64,000 nucleotides of DNA from Daejeonella sp. (GCF_017495225.1 NZ_JAFEIG010000007.1:157811-221810), one strand, 5' to 3'. Counted from the first letter of the stretch, positions 37,506 to 46,635 are shown. Notes: generated by a model from the letters alone, not told the origin. Made by a program: numbers and translations.

Positions 37506-38093
37506 ATGAAAACAATTTATTACCATTTGCTGATAGACGCCAGTAAGAGCATGTCCAGATATTGGGAGGCCTTAGTCAAACAGTTAAATGCCCACTATAA
37601 AACTACTAGAAAAGTCGAAGCGCTCTACACCATCGAGTTGAAAACAGGAATTGGTGTATTCAATTTAGACAATATTTTTCTAGACATGATTGTGCAATCA
37701 CCAGCTATATTGAAAACAATAAAACCTGATAGCCGAACAGCACTTTATGATGCCATTATAACCAATATTGACTTTGTTGAAAATGAGTTGTTAAAGGCCC
37801 AATCAGCAATTGATACCACTATCGTGTTTGTCGTTTTAACTGATGGGCATGAAAATGCCTCTAAATTATATGATGCTCAAGATGTAAGAGAAACTATAAT
37901 GAAATTACAGCAAGAAGGCAATTGGGAATTTATATTTTTGGGAGCTGATTTAGACGTAAATGAAATCAATAAAATATTAAAAATACCTCAGTTCAACTAT
38001 CATAATTTTGAAAGATCAGAACTGAAATCGGCATTTGAAGAGCTCAATGATATTATTCTCAAAACTTTAAAAAAATCAACTCAGGCACAATAA
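37506..38093 (+). CDS. vWA domain protein, cassette 2
   Basis: A 195-aa single vWA domain. The metal site is complete: D11-A-S13-K-S15, Thr78 in DSRTALYDAI, and Asp113 in LTDGHEN. It is a paralogue of the cassette 1 vWA protein, with the same length and the same DGHEN motif, and is likewise followed by a partner gene. No signal peptide is seen. It is probably a cytoplasmic adaptor for the AAA+ protease (inference). Confidence 0.88.
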   Translation: MKTIYYHLLIDASKSMSRYWEALVKQLNAHYKTTRKVEALYTIELKTGIGVFNLDNIFLDMIVQSPAILKTIKPDSRTALYDAIITNIDFVENELLKAQSAIDTTIVFVVLTDGHENASKLYDAQDVRETIMKLQQEGNWEFIFLGADLDVNEINKILKIPQFNYHNFERSELKSAFEELNDIILKTLKKSTQAQ

Positions 38094-38171
38094 TTTTAAT
38101 TGGCATTTTTTGCTATTTTTATATTTATCTACGCAAAAAACAAATCTTTTATAAACGTTAAAATTAAAAAT

Positions 38172-39299
38172 ATGCCTAATGTTTGGTTAGTACGTTCGCC
38201 AGAATATAGCTTAACTAAGTTCAGAGAAGTTCGTGATTTATTAAATAGCTTCAAGGGAGTTCTTAAATTTTTTCCAGAAAAATCCGAAAAGGAAGAAGAA
38301 CTTCCCCTTTTAGAAAATGAAAAGAATACTGATCCTAGCAGCACCTTAGAACCTAAAGAATTGACATGGTTTTTTGAAAAGTGTAATGAATTTAGAAAGC
38401 AGGAAGACATTGGTGATGAGGAAATGGTCATGCTCTTAACGGATATACCCAATCCAAATAGATTTTTCAATGGAATTGATTTTGAAACGGGCTTAAACAT
38501 GATGGTTCAAACATCGGAGTGGGACAGGTTTTTTCCGGGTAGCGATGAGTCTTATCCCGTGGCTTATCATGTGGCAGCAACAGTTTTAATTAGAAATTGG
38601 TTTAGTTCAGAAAGCGAGGCAAAAGCAATGCTTAATATGATGCCTAAGGGCTGTATGATGGATTTATGTAGCTTCAAGAAAGATGTTAAGTTAAAAATCC
38701 TTACGGCAGATATAAGTGAAGAAGCCTTAAAAAGTATGGCTGAAAATAAATTGGATCCGAATTTAATCAGTCAGACCCTTCGTATTTTCCAAGGGGTAAG
38801 AACCGAAATTTTATTTAAAAAATACAATGAACTTATTCAACCTCGACCAATTAAACTTAGCATTAGGGGAGGTAAAAGAAATATGTATTTTCCTGAATTA
38901 AGTGATAAAAAAATTAAATTATCTACTTTATCGAGAACCGTTTATATTTTCTTACTTCAACATAGTAATCCTCAGGAAGGTTTTGAACCAGTTAGAAGAG
39001 CAGATGAAGAAAATATAGGCCTCTTATTTGAAATTTATAACAAAACGTTTTCATTCGAACTTTATCCAATAGATGGAATAGAATACAGCAATAGAAGGAA
39101 AACTATTGAGGAACTTTGCGACACTAGAAATAATAAAAAATGGGAACAATTAATCTCAAAAACCAATAGTATTATAGTAGAAACCTTAGGCCCAGATTTG
39201 GCAAAATTATACATCATTGAAAGTGGACGCGGGGTAAGCAAAAAAATAGCGGTAGACAGAAAATATATAGAGGGCCTTTATGACAATCCTAAGGTTTAA
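38172..39299 (+). CDS. vWA-associated partner protein, cassette 2 (unknown family)
   Basis: A 375-aa protein. The ATG at 38172 gives MPNVWLVRSPEYS, matching the paralogue's start; an upstream in-frame TTG at 38100 would add an unrelated hydrophobic stretch and is rejected. Conserved blocks with the cassette 1 partner are WFFEKCNEFR, LLTDIPNPN, MVQTSEW..FFPGSD, VAYHVAATVL, CSFKKDV, DPNLI, ETLGPDLAKLYI and AVDRKYIEG. I see no known enzyme motif. The gene is followed at once by a palindrome promoter and a second small RNA. Confidence 0.75.
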   Translation: MPNVWLVRSPEYSLTKFREVRDLLNSFKGVLKFFPEKSEKEEELPLLENEKNTDPSSTLEPKELTWFFEKCNEFRKQEDIGDEEMVMLLTDIPNPNRFFNGIDFETGLNMMVQTSEWDRFFPGSDESYPVAYHVAATVLIRNWFSSESEAKAMLNMMPKGCMMDLCSFKKDVKLKILTADISEEALKSMAENKLDPNLISQTLRIFQGVRTEILFKKYNELIQPRPIKLSIRGGKRNMYFPELSDKKIKLSTLSRTVYIFLLQHSNPQEGFEPVRRADEENIGLLFEIYNKTFSFELYPIDGIEYSNRRKTIEELCDTRNNKKWEQLISKTNSIIVETLGPDLAKLYIIESGRGVSKKIAVDRKYIEGLYDNPKV

Positions 39300-39303
39300 A
39301 AAA

Positions 39304-39350
39304 ACAAGCTTGCCAAAAAAATAATACTAAATTTTACCTTCTTACCTTTG
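39304..39350 (+). promoter_or_regulatory. palindrome promoter P6
   Basis: ACAAGCTTGC (39304-39313, one mismatch) starts 4 bp past the partner gene stop. TACCTTTG (39343-39350) follows after 29 bp. A terminator at 39384-39417 lies between it and sbcD. Confidence 0.7.
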
Positions 39351-39354
39351 AACC

Positions 39355-39417
39355 GTGATTAATATTTGTGGTTTGTGTGTGTTATAAGTCGCCATTGAAA
39401 AATGGCGACTTATTTTT
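39355..39417 (+). ncRNA. candidate small RNA 2 of the vWA cassettes
   Basis: A segment of about 63 nt between P6 and an intrinsic terminator. It contains GTGATTAATATTTGTGG, the motif of small RNA 1, in the same place relative to the promoter and terminator and in the same place relative to the partner gene. The alternative is an attenuated leader of sbcDC, because sbcD starts 76 bp past the terminator with no other clear promoter. Confidence 0.5.
39384..39417 (+). terminator. terminator of small RNA 2
   Basis: A 13-bp perfect stem ATAAGTCGCCATT/AATGGCGACTTAT with a GAAA loop, followed by TTTTT. Confidence 0.85.
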
Positions 39418-39492
39418 AAGAAGCTTAACTGAGATTAGAAACCTAGTATCCTTAAATTTTTGAGAATACAATTATCCTTAATCAAAATATAA

Positions 39493-40701
39493 ATGAAAAT
39501 ACTTGTAACTGCAGACTGGCACATTGGTAAGAAATTACATAATGAGGATTTAAGTGAAGATATTAGCTTATTTTTTGATTGGTTATTGGAAAAAATTAAG
39601 GCAGAAAATATTAATTATTTATTGGTTGCGGGTGATATTTTCGATAATAATAACCCTTCAAATGAAGCCTCAAGAATTTACTATTCTTTTTTAAAGAAAT
39701 TGAGCGCACTTCAATGCAAGGCAATCATTATTGCTGGAAACCATGATAGTCCTTCATTTATAGACGTTCCCAAAGACCTGCTTAGTGTATTTGATGTGCA
39801 TGTGTTTGGTATTTTCCCAGGCATAGAGAATGTTGAACAAATTTTTGTTCCCTTAACAGATTCGAGCGGCAAGGAAGTTGCCGTAGTTGCCGCCATACCA
39901 TTTTTACAAGACCGTATGGTTAGGCAAGTTGGTGAAGGAGAAGGTGCCAAAGAAATTGCCGAAAAAATAAAACAAGGCATGAAAACCCTATTTGCAGAGA
40001 TTGGCGCTGCCATGAAAGAGAAATATCCAAACATTCCTAAAATTGCCATGGCTCATTTACATGCACAAGGAACACAAGTAAGTGAAGCAGAAAGAGATAT
40101 TCAAATTGGTAATCAGGAGGGAATAATTTCAAAAGATTTAGATCAGTTCGACTATTTGGCTTTGGGGCATATACATACCGGACAAACTGTTATTCAAGGT
40201 AAAATTCAATATGCAAGTAGTCCAATTTCCTTGGGATTTACAGAAAATACCTATACCCATAAAGTGCTGCTTTTAGAAATTGAGAATAATCAAATTAAAG
40301 AATCAGAAATTCGGATACCTAAACAACGCTCACTTTATCAGATCAATGGTACGATGCAGGAAGTAAGCGATGCCGTTAAAAAACTAAAAAACAAGTATAA
40401 GCTGCAGGTATTATTAGACCTTAAAATTGAAGAAGAACAATTTAACCCCCGAGTAACTGATCAATTGGATGCGCTTCGCGAATATTTAGCTGCTCAGGGT
40501 TCAATGAAAATTATTAATACCCGCATCATCTATAAAGACAAGCCTGCTGCACGTTTTTCGACCTCATTTCATACCGCTGATTTACATGATTTAAAGCCAG
40601 ATAATGTTTTTAAAGATTTAATTGCCACCAGAGACGAGAAAGAACAAATAAAATTATTAGCCCTATTTTCTGCCATTTATGCAGATGTAAACCAAGCATA
40701 A
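39493..40701 (+). CDS. sbcD: SbcD nuclease subunit
   Basis: A 402-aa Mre11-type calcineurin-like phosphoesterase with the motifs DWHIGK (residues 9-14), GDIFDNNNPS, GNHD and ALGHIHTGQ. With SbcC it forms the exonuclease/endonuclease that opens DNA hairpins and blocked ends. The stop is directly followed by the SbcC start (1-bp gap). It lies downstream of promoter P6, beyond a terminator, so expression may depend on read-through. Confidence 0.95.
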   Translation: MKILVTADWHIGKKLHNEDLSEDISLFFDWLLEKIKAENINYLLVAGDIFDNNNPSNEASRIYYSFLKKLSALQCKAIIIAGNHDSPSFIDVPKDLLSVFDVHVFGIFPGIENVEQIFVPLTDSSGKEVAVVAAIPFLQDRMVRQVGEGEGAKEIAEKIKQGMKTLFAEIGAAMKEKYPNIPKIAMAHLHAQGTQVSEAERDIQIGNQEGIISKDLDQFDYLALGHIHTGQTVIQGKIQYASSPISLGFTENTYTHKVLLLEIENNQIKESEIRIPKQRSLYQINGTMQEVSDAVKKLKNKYKLQVLLDLKIEEEQFNPRVTDQLDALREYLAAQGSMKIINTRIIYKDKPAARFSTSFHTADLHDLKPDNVFKDLIATRDEKEQIKLLALFSAIYADVNQA

Positions 40702-40702
40702 T

Positions 40703-43700
40703 ATGAAAATAATTTCATTACACTTCAAAAATTTAAATTCTTTAAAGGGTGAATTTAAAATAGATTTTAGCAGACCTGAATTGGCTAATGCAGGTCTGTT
40801 TGCCATTACGGGTCCTACAGGTGCTGGAAAATCAACTATTTTGGATGCCATAACTTTGGCACTTTTTAGTTTTGCACCTCGCCTTGGTGACATTAATAAA
40901 AAAACAATCTCCGAAAAAGGAGTTATCGTTACTAAACATACCAAAGAAGCATTTGCGCATATTATTTTTGAAATTGGCGCTGATCGTTACAAGGCCGAGT
41001 GGGCTATAGCTACCACAAATAGAGATAGCTGGGGCGAACTAAAACATACTTTAAGTCAACAAATTGCTGGCGTATTTACTGTAATCACAGATAAAAAATC
41101 TGATACCTACCGAAAGGTGAAAGAAATTATCAGATTAGACGAAAATCAATTTACCAAAGCTATTGTGCTTAGTCAAGGTAAGTTTGACGAGTTTTTAAAG
41201 GCGGATAAAAACAATCGTTATGAATTGTTGGAAATTATTACTGGCACACAGATTTATCGTAAAATTGGTCAAAAAGTATTTGATGCCTTAAGAGAAATAA
41301 ATGCAAAAGTACTGGCAATAGAAACCCAAATGGGTAATATAGAAATGCTTAGTGATGAACAAATTGCAGAAATTCTTCAAAAGAAAAATGAACTCGAAAT
41401 TGAAGCCAATCAGCTTAAAGCTCAACTTGCAGAATTAGATAAACTAAAACAAACTAAAATCAACATCGCTAATTTGTTGGAAGAGAAAGATAAGCTAGAA
41501 ATCGAGCTCATCCAATTGAATGAAAAAATTGAAGCATTTCAGCCAAAATTAATTCAGCTAAAAAATCACGAAAAGGCCCTTCCTCTTCAAGTAGATTATA
41601 GTAAATGGAAAATGCTCCATCAGGATATTGAATTAAATTCTAATTCAACGATTGAGCAAACTAAAACATTAGCGGAACAGAAAGCAAATAAAGAAAAACT
41701 TATTCAGCAGCTTTCTACAGACCTCAAAGTAGCTGTTAATGAGTTAAATTTTTCTGAACAATTAGAGCAATTCATTTTAAAAATAACTGATTTAGACAAT
41801 GAAATTACAGTATTTCAAGTAAAAATTAAGGAAAAAGCAGAGTTATTAAATAAATGTTATAAATCTATTCCAGAAGTAAGTTTAGCAAGGATTAAAGATT
41901 TCAGAACTGTTGTAAGTGAATTGAATAACTACCTTATTAACGCTGAAAATCAATTAAGTGCTTTGACCATACCTGCTGATTTTGATGGATTATCTTATGA
42001 TGAAATGCTTGACTCATTATTGGAGCAAAGCAAAAGCTATACAAATTCCATTCGATTGAATACCGAAAGGGGAAAACTTTTAAAGGAAGAAGAGGATTTA
42101 AAAAAAACACATGCAAATTTAACCAAGGACATAACTGACAGTCAAACTGCGCTCAAAGAATTGAGCAAGAATTCCACTCAACTTAATGAGGAAATAGGAT
42201 TGCTACAAAATGCTTTTACTGCTAATCAAAATTTGATGAAGCTTGAGGATTTTAGAGCGGCATTGGTAGAGGGTACTGAATGTCCTTGTTGTGGTTCAAC
42301 AAATCATCCTTTTGCAAAGGATAAACCGAAAGTAAATAATAAAATTGAAGAAAAACTAACCGAGAAGAAAGGTGAGTTAGAGCAGATGGGTAAATCCATC
42401 AGAGTTTTAGAAGATGCTTTATTGAAGCAAGAAACCAATAGTAATAATTTAATTAAGAGATTAGAAGAACTGAAAAAATTATCAGTTGATAATTATACTG
42501 AGTTAGCTGAACAGTGTCTTAAAAATAAAATCTCTTTAGATTTATCTCTCGAGGGGTTAAATACACTCTTGCAAGCCACCGAAAACAATATAAACAATGT
42601 AAAAGCGCATAAAGTGTGGAACGATACTAAAGTTCCATTGTCGAACTATATTAAGCTATTGGAGGAATACGAAAAGTTAGACCAAGGTTTAAAGCAAATG
42701 ATGAAAGAGCGTTACGACCTTTTTGGCGATAAGGTGATGATGGATTACAAGAGCAAATTAATGGTGAGTTGGAGTAATGTGAGAAGAGATATCATCAGCA
42801 CCGAAAACGCTTTAAAAGAACAAGAGATTAAAAAAATAGGTTTGATTAAAGACCTAGAAACTTTGAGTACAAGCCTAACAAATAAAGCGAAAGCAAATGG
42901 TTTTGAGTCGATTGATTTACTAGAATCTATTTTATTGAATGAAGAGGAATTCAAATCCATTAAAGATGAAAATTCAAAAATTGAAACAAAGAAAGTAGAA
43001 ATTTCTACCCAGCAAAAAACAAACCGCGAACGATTAAAAGAGGCTGAGGAAGCAGATGACGAGAAAATAACTTTACCAGATTTAAGTGATGAAATTTCGT
43101 TAAAAGCAGACCGAAGAGATTTTGTTTTGAAAGAGGACAGTAAATTCACGAGTGCATTGTTGAATGATGAAACTAATAAACGAAATGTAGCGAACTTACT
43201 TGCGCAATTGGCAGCCACTAAGGAAGAGCAAGGGTATTACATAACCTTGGCTAATTTAATTGGCGATAGCACTGGGGATAAATTCAATAACATCATTCAA
43301 CGTATCACGCTAAGGCATTTATTTAAGATGACCAATAAGCGTTTACTAACACTTATGGATCGCTACCAAATAGACTTAGGATCTGAAAAAAACGAAGATG
43401 AAATTTGGGTAATTGACACCTATATGGGCGATGAAAGGCGCGTAATTGACAGTGTTTCGGGTGGAGAGCGTTTTGTTATTTCCCTAGCTATGGCACTAAG
43501 CTTAAGCGATTTAGCTTCCAATAACGTTAAAATTGATAGTATGTTTATCGATGAGGGTTTTGGTAGTTTATCGCCAGACGATTTAGATAATGCTATTACC
43601 ATGTTAGAACGCATGCAAGTAGAGAACGAGAAAACAATTGGTATCATTAGCCATGTAGAAAGCCTTAAAGAACGAATTAGCACTCAAATACAAGTTAAGA

Positions 43701-43768
43701 AGTTGCAAAACGGCGAGAGTGCTTTGTATTTAAAAGATAATAACAATCAAATAAATTTGAGTGTATAA
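40703..43768 (+). CDS. sbcC: SbcC ATPase subunit
   Basis: A 1021-aa Rad50-type protein. Walker A GPTGAGKST lies near residue 38, and long coiled coils (about 200-480 and 550-850) flank the zinc hook CPCC at 527-530. The C-terminal half has the signature SVSGGERFVISLAMALSLSD and Walker B SMFIDEGFGSLSPDDL. It is a full-length, intact partner of SbcD and co-expressed with it. Sitting inside a putative defence regulon, it may contribute DNA-end processing to that system (inference). Confidence 0.95.
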   Translation: MKIISLHFKNLNSLKGEFKIDFSRPELANAGLFAITGPTGAGKSTILDAITLALFSFAPRLGDINKKTISEKGVIVTKHTKEAFAHIIFEIGADRYKAEWAIATTNRDSWGELKHTLSQQIAGVFTVITDKKSDTYRKVKEIIRLDENQFTKAIVLSQGKFDEFLKADKNNRYELLEIITGTQIYRKIGQKVFDALREINAKVLAIETQMGNIEMLSDEQIAEILQKKNELEIEANQLKAQLAELDKLKQTKINIANLLEEKDKLEIELIQLNEKIEAFQPKLIQLKNHEKALPLQVDYSKWKMLHQDIELNSNSTIEQTKTLAEQKANKEKLIQQLSTDLKVAVNELNFSEQLEQFILKITDLDNEITVFQVKIKEKAELLNKCYKSIPEVSLARIKDFRTVVSELNNYLINAENQLSALTIPADFDGLSYDEMLDSLLEQSKSYTNSIRLNTERGKLLKEEEDLKKTHANLTKDITDSQTALKELSKNSTQLNEEIGLLQNAFTANQNLMKLEDFRAALVEGTECPCCGSTNHPFAKDKPKVNNKIEEKLTEKKGELEQMGKSIRVLEDALLKQETNSNNLIKRLEELKKLSVDNYTELAEQCLKNKISLDLSLEGLNTLLQATENNINNVKAHKVWNDTKVPLSNYIKLLEEYEKLDQGLKQMMKERYDLFGDKVMMDYKSKLMVSWSNVRRDIISTENALKEQEIKKIGLIKDLETLSTSLTNKAKANGFESIDLLESILLNEEEFKSIKDENSKIETKKVEISTQQKTNRERLKEAEEADDEKITLPDLSDEISLKADRRDFVLKEDSKFTSALLNDETNKRNVANLLAQLAATKEEQGYYITLANLIGDSTGDKFNNIIQRITLRHLFKMTNKRLLTLMDRYQIDLGSEKNEDEIWVIDTYMGDERRVIDSVSGGERFVISLAMALSLSDLASNNVKIDSMFIDEGFGSLSPDDLDNAITMLERMQVENEKTIGIISHVESLKERISTQIQVKKLQNGESALYLKDNNNQINLSV

Positions 43769-43824
43769 AAAATAGCTAAAAAACATTTGTGCTATTTGAA
43801 ATTAATGCGGGACAATTTGAATTT

Positions 43825-43883
43825 AAGAGGTAAACCAAGTGATTATAAAGCCCATAAGGCCGAAAGCAGGTTTACCTCTTTTT
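43825..43883 (+). terminator. terminator after sbcC
   Basis: AAGAGGTAAACC (43825-43836) pairs with GGTTTACCTCTT (43869-43880), followed by TTT. The 32-nt loop holds a small inner GCC/GGC hairpin. Confidence 0.75.
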
Positions 43884-43953
43884 GATGTTTTTAAAGATTT
43901 AGGTTTATCAAATCACAAGCAAAAAATTGATCTGAAATGCTGTGAGGATAGCT

Positions 43954-44406
43954 TTACCTAAAAATATCCATCTCACGAACACCCTCTTTTTTCCTCGAAA
44001 ACTGGATACGTTCGTATAAGAAATTTCTTATTTGATCTCCATTGGTAATGCCATTTAAAACCAATCTTGGTTTGGCATAATCAGATGTTTCGATAGTAAG
44101 AATGGAGAGACCTACAAGTCTGTATAGAAAGGGTTTATCTAATGTTACTGACTTAATTCTAAAATAATGATTCTCCGTTTCCTTGATAGAAAATAAACCC
44201 TTCTTCTCTAAAATTTTCTGTTCCGAGAAATTGAACTTCCAAGAATTAAGATCCAAATACACATAGATTGTAAACAATAAAGAAGGTGGAAAAACAAAAG
44301 CAATTGCAATACTTATAAGATACAAATGGGCATTAATCCAGTGAGATGGTTTAATCTGTAAAAGCAAGTTATCTTGAAATTTGGCAAGGGGATTTAAGAT
44401 TTTCAT
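43954..44406 (-). CDS. membrane protein with bacterial PH domain (bPH2/YdbT-like)
   Basis: A 150-aa protein. Residues 25-50 are hydrophobic (AHLYLISIAIAFVFPPSLLFTIYVYL), followed by a bacterial PH-like domain (WKFNFSEQKILEKKGLFSIKETENHYFRIKSVTLDKPFLYRLVGLSILTIETSD), the pattern of the DUF304/bPH2 family. It is transcribed leftward from promoter P7, opposite the AAA+ peptidase gene. Its palindrome and -7 spacing match the other promoters, so it is probably a membrane component of the same system. Confidence 0.75.
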   Translation of the reverse strand: MKILNPLAKFQDNLLLQIKPSHWINAHLYLISIAIAFVFPPSLLFTIYVYLDLNSWKFNFSEQKILEKKGLFSIKETENHYFRIKSVTLDKPFLYRLVGLSILTIETSDYAKPRLVLNGITNGDQIRNFLYERIQFSRKKEGVREMDIFR

Positions 44407-44434
44407 AATGTTTAATTTCTAATTATTTTATGAT

Positions 44435-44518
44435 CAAAATTAAAGGTTCAAAAATTATAGAATTTCAAATTACAAGCTTGTAAATCTTCCACTAATAAAA
44501 TTAAAGCGAATACCTTTA
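44435..44518. promoter_or_regulatory. bidirectional palindrome promoter P7
   Basis: TACAAGCTTGTA (44471-44482). Rightward, TACCTTTA (44511-44518) follows after 29 bp. Leftward, TAATTTTG (44442-44435 on the minus strand) follows after 29 bp. It serves the PH-domain gene and the AAA+/M41 gene. Confidence 0.75.
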
Positions 44519-44524
44519 CACCTA

Positions 44525-44604
44525 TGCAATTCACAATTTGTGTTTTGCATATTTTAATATTGCCCAATTTTTTGTCGCTAATATGAGCGGCCATATTTAA
44601 AAAA
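44525..44604 (+). promoter_or_regulatory. structured leader of the AAA+/M41 gene
   Basis: The 100-nt leader holds nested complementary arms (ATGCAA/TTGCAT around CACAA/TTGTG, 44524-44550) with an AATTTGTGTTTTG stretch resembling the small RNA motif. It then has a GTCGCT/AGCGGC hairpin (about 44573-44590) without a T run. Confidence 0.4.
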
Positions 44605-44626
44605 CTAAAAAATAGATACACCATAA

Positions 44627-46618
44627 ATGACTCATAAAGAAGCGTTTAATCTTAAAAATCATCGTTTAATAGAAATTGCTGTGCAATTAAAAAATGAATT
44701 TATTGGGATTGACCAAATTATTGATCAATTAATTTATGCAGTAAAGCCTTGGTATTTAGCTGCCGAATTACAAGAATCGCCTTTGGTTATCAATCTTTGG
44801 GGCATGACGGGTGTCGGAAAAACCTCCTTAGTAGAACGCTTTTTAGAATTAGCACTTATGAATGAGCCGATACCAAGCATCACTTTTAATCTTGGTGATA
44901 AATCATTTGCTGAGGATGTACTTGATCGCTTGGAGTATCTCGAAAAATCGAAAGATGATCGTGTTGTTTTGATATTCGATGAATTTCAACATGCCAAAAC
45001 GCTAAAAGAAGATAGTACTGAGCTTGATAAACCATTCAGTCGTTTGATCTGGCCTCTACTTGATGAAGGCTGTTTTTATTTTTTACCGCTAAAATATGAA
45101 AGACCCCAAGTTCATGACTGGTTAAATGGCTTAGAAATTTGTCTGGAAAGAGGTGTAAAAATTGAAAAGGGCAAAGTAGTCGAATTGGCTGATGTTTACA
45201 CGCAAATTATGGGAAATGAGAGAAGAGAATCGTATTTTCCTATTGGAACAACAACAGAAAATAATATCAAAATACCAGATCCAAGCTTTTTTACTGAGGG
45301 GCAGATATCCGATTTAGCTGATTTATGCACAGGTAAATTTAAATTCAAATCCGACTTAAGAGCATTTATATCCACCCTTAATGGAAACCAAATAAAAACA
45401 TTTTTAGAAGAGATATCTTTAAGTTCAACGGGCGCTAAGAAAGTAAATCTCAAAAAATCTTTAATTTTTGTTTTGGGAAATTTAGATGCCGCCTATGACA
45501 TGAGCTATTCGATGTCGTCTGAAGATCATGCGGATTATTTCCATGAAGAATCTAAAAAAGTAAGTTTTAATGAAATTAAAGATGTTTTAAAATCAAAATT
45601 TCGTTTAGAGGAAATTGCAAGATTAGGAAATATACATCTCATATATCCTGCATTAAGCGGTGATGTTTTTAGGCAATATATTCAAAAACAATTGATCAAT
45701 ATTCTTCAGAAGTACGAATCGGAATTTAGCTGCAAATTAAATTTCGATGCTTCGATTAATAACATGTTGTATGAAGAGGGAGTCATTCCCGCACAAGGTT
45801 TAAGGCCCTTGAAATCAACTGTTCGCTATTTGCTTGAGCCAGTTATTTTGGAAATGTTAGGATCTGTGGCACCAAAGCAAAATCGTATGATTAATCTTAA
45901 AGTTAATGGAGACACCTTTGAAGCCATTTGTGATTCAGAGAAAATATTCTCCAAAGAGCTACACTTGCCAATCAGAAAAGCCAAAAATAGGGTGCAAACT
46001 GCAGATCTAAAATCTGTTATTGCAGTTCATGAAGCAGGGCATGCATTGGCCTATATGTTATACTTCGGTAAATTCCCGAAAAAGATCACAATTAAAACCG
46101 CCGCTTCATCTACTGGAGGCTATGTGCAAATTGATAAATTTTCGGAAGTGAATAGCTTAGCCAAAGTTCGAGCAGATGTAAAAGTTGGCTTAGCAGGTAA
46201 GTTAGCCGAGGAGCTTGTTTTCGGAACTGAATATGTTTCAGATGGTGGAACATCCGATTTACTTATGGCAACCAAATACCTTATGTATGGCGCAACAGAA
46301 TGTGGTTTTACAAAACGTAATGTGAGTATGGAACATATTTATAAAGGAGATGGTGAACTTCTGCCAATTGATCAAGAAGTAAATTTATGGGTAATGAAAG
46401 AATTAGATGATGCTACCAATGAAGTTAAGCAAACACTTTTCGATTTTTCTTGGGCCTTAACCATCATCATCAAAAATTTACTAGAGTTAGAAGAAATTGG
46501 CCAGGAAGAAATTGAAAAAATATTTATTGAGAATAATGTAAATATCAGCGAATTATTCCAACATAAAAGTCTGTATATCCCCTATCAAGAAAAGCTTCAA
46601 AATTTTCTTAAAAACTAA
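44627..46618 (+). CDS. soluble ClpB-type AAA+ / M41 (FtsH) zinc peptidase fusion
   Basis: A 663-aa protein with Walker A GMTGVGKTS (59-67), Walker B VVLIFDEFQ (Asp118-Glu119) and a Clp-type small domain at about 340-410 (FDASINNMLYEEGVIPAQGLRPLKSTVRYLLEP). The C-terminal M41 peptidase has HEAGH (468-472) and the third-ligand region SDGGTSDLLMATK (Asp near 544). True FtsH has membrane helices and its own AAA type; here there are none and the AAA is ClpB-like. It is probably the central energy-dependent protease, with the two vWA proteins as adaptors. This matches FtsH-ternary conflict systems as I recall them. Confidence 0.85.
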   Translation: MTHKEAFNLKNHRLIEIAVQLKNEFIGIDQIIDQLIYAVKPWYLAAELQESPLVINLWGMTGVGKTSLVERFLELALMNEPIPSITFNLGDKSFAEDVLDRLEYLEKSKDDRVVLIFDEFQHAKTLKEDSTELDKPFSRLIWPLLDEGCFYFLPLKYERPQVHDWLNGLEICLERGVKIEKGKVVELADVYTQIMGNERRESYFPIGTTTENNIKIPDPSFFTEGQISDLADLCTGKFKFKSDLRAFISTLNGNQIKTFLEEISLSSTGAKKVNLKKSLIFVLGNLDAAYDMSYSMSSEDHADYFHEESKKVSFNEIKDVLKSKFRLEEIARLGNIHLIYPALSGDVFRQYIQKQLINILQKYESEFSCKLNFDASINNMLYEEGVIPAQGLRPLKSTVRYLLEPVILEMLGSVAPKQNRMINLKVNGDTFEAICDSEKIFSKELHLPIRKAKNRVQTADLKSVIAVHEAGHALAYMLYFGKFPKKITIKTAASSTGGYVQIDKFSEVNSLAKVRADVKVGLAGKLAEELVFGTEYVSDGGTSDLLMATKYLMYGATECGFTKRNVSMEHIYKGDGELLPIDQEVNLWVMKELDDATNEVKQTLFDFSWALTIIIKNLLELEEIGQEEIEKIFIENNVNISELFQHKSLYIPYQEKLQNFLKN

Positions 46619-46635
46619 AAGCGAATGCTTTAAAC

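Noticed and set aside
38097..38115. TTGGCAT...TTGC resembling a sigma-54 promoter
   Set aside because: The GG to GC spacing is two bases short of the required distance, and the first cassette lacks the GC element.
38100..38171. TTG start giving a longer partner protein with a hydrophobic N-terminus
   Set aside because: The paralogue aligns from the ATG at 38172 (VWLVRSPE), and the extension has no counterpart. The same applies to the TTG at 30750 of the first copy.
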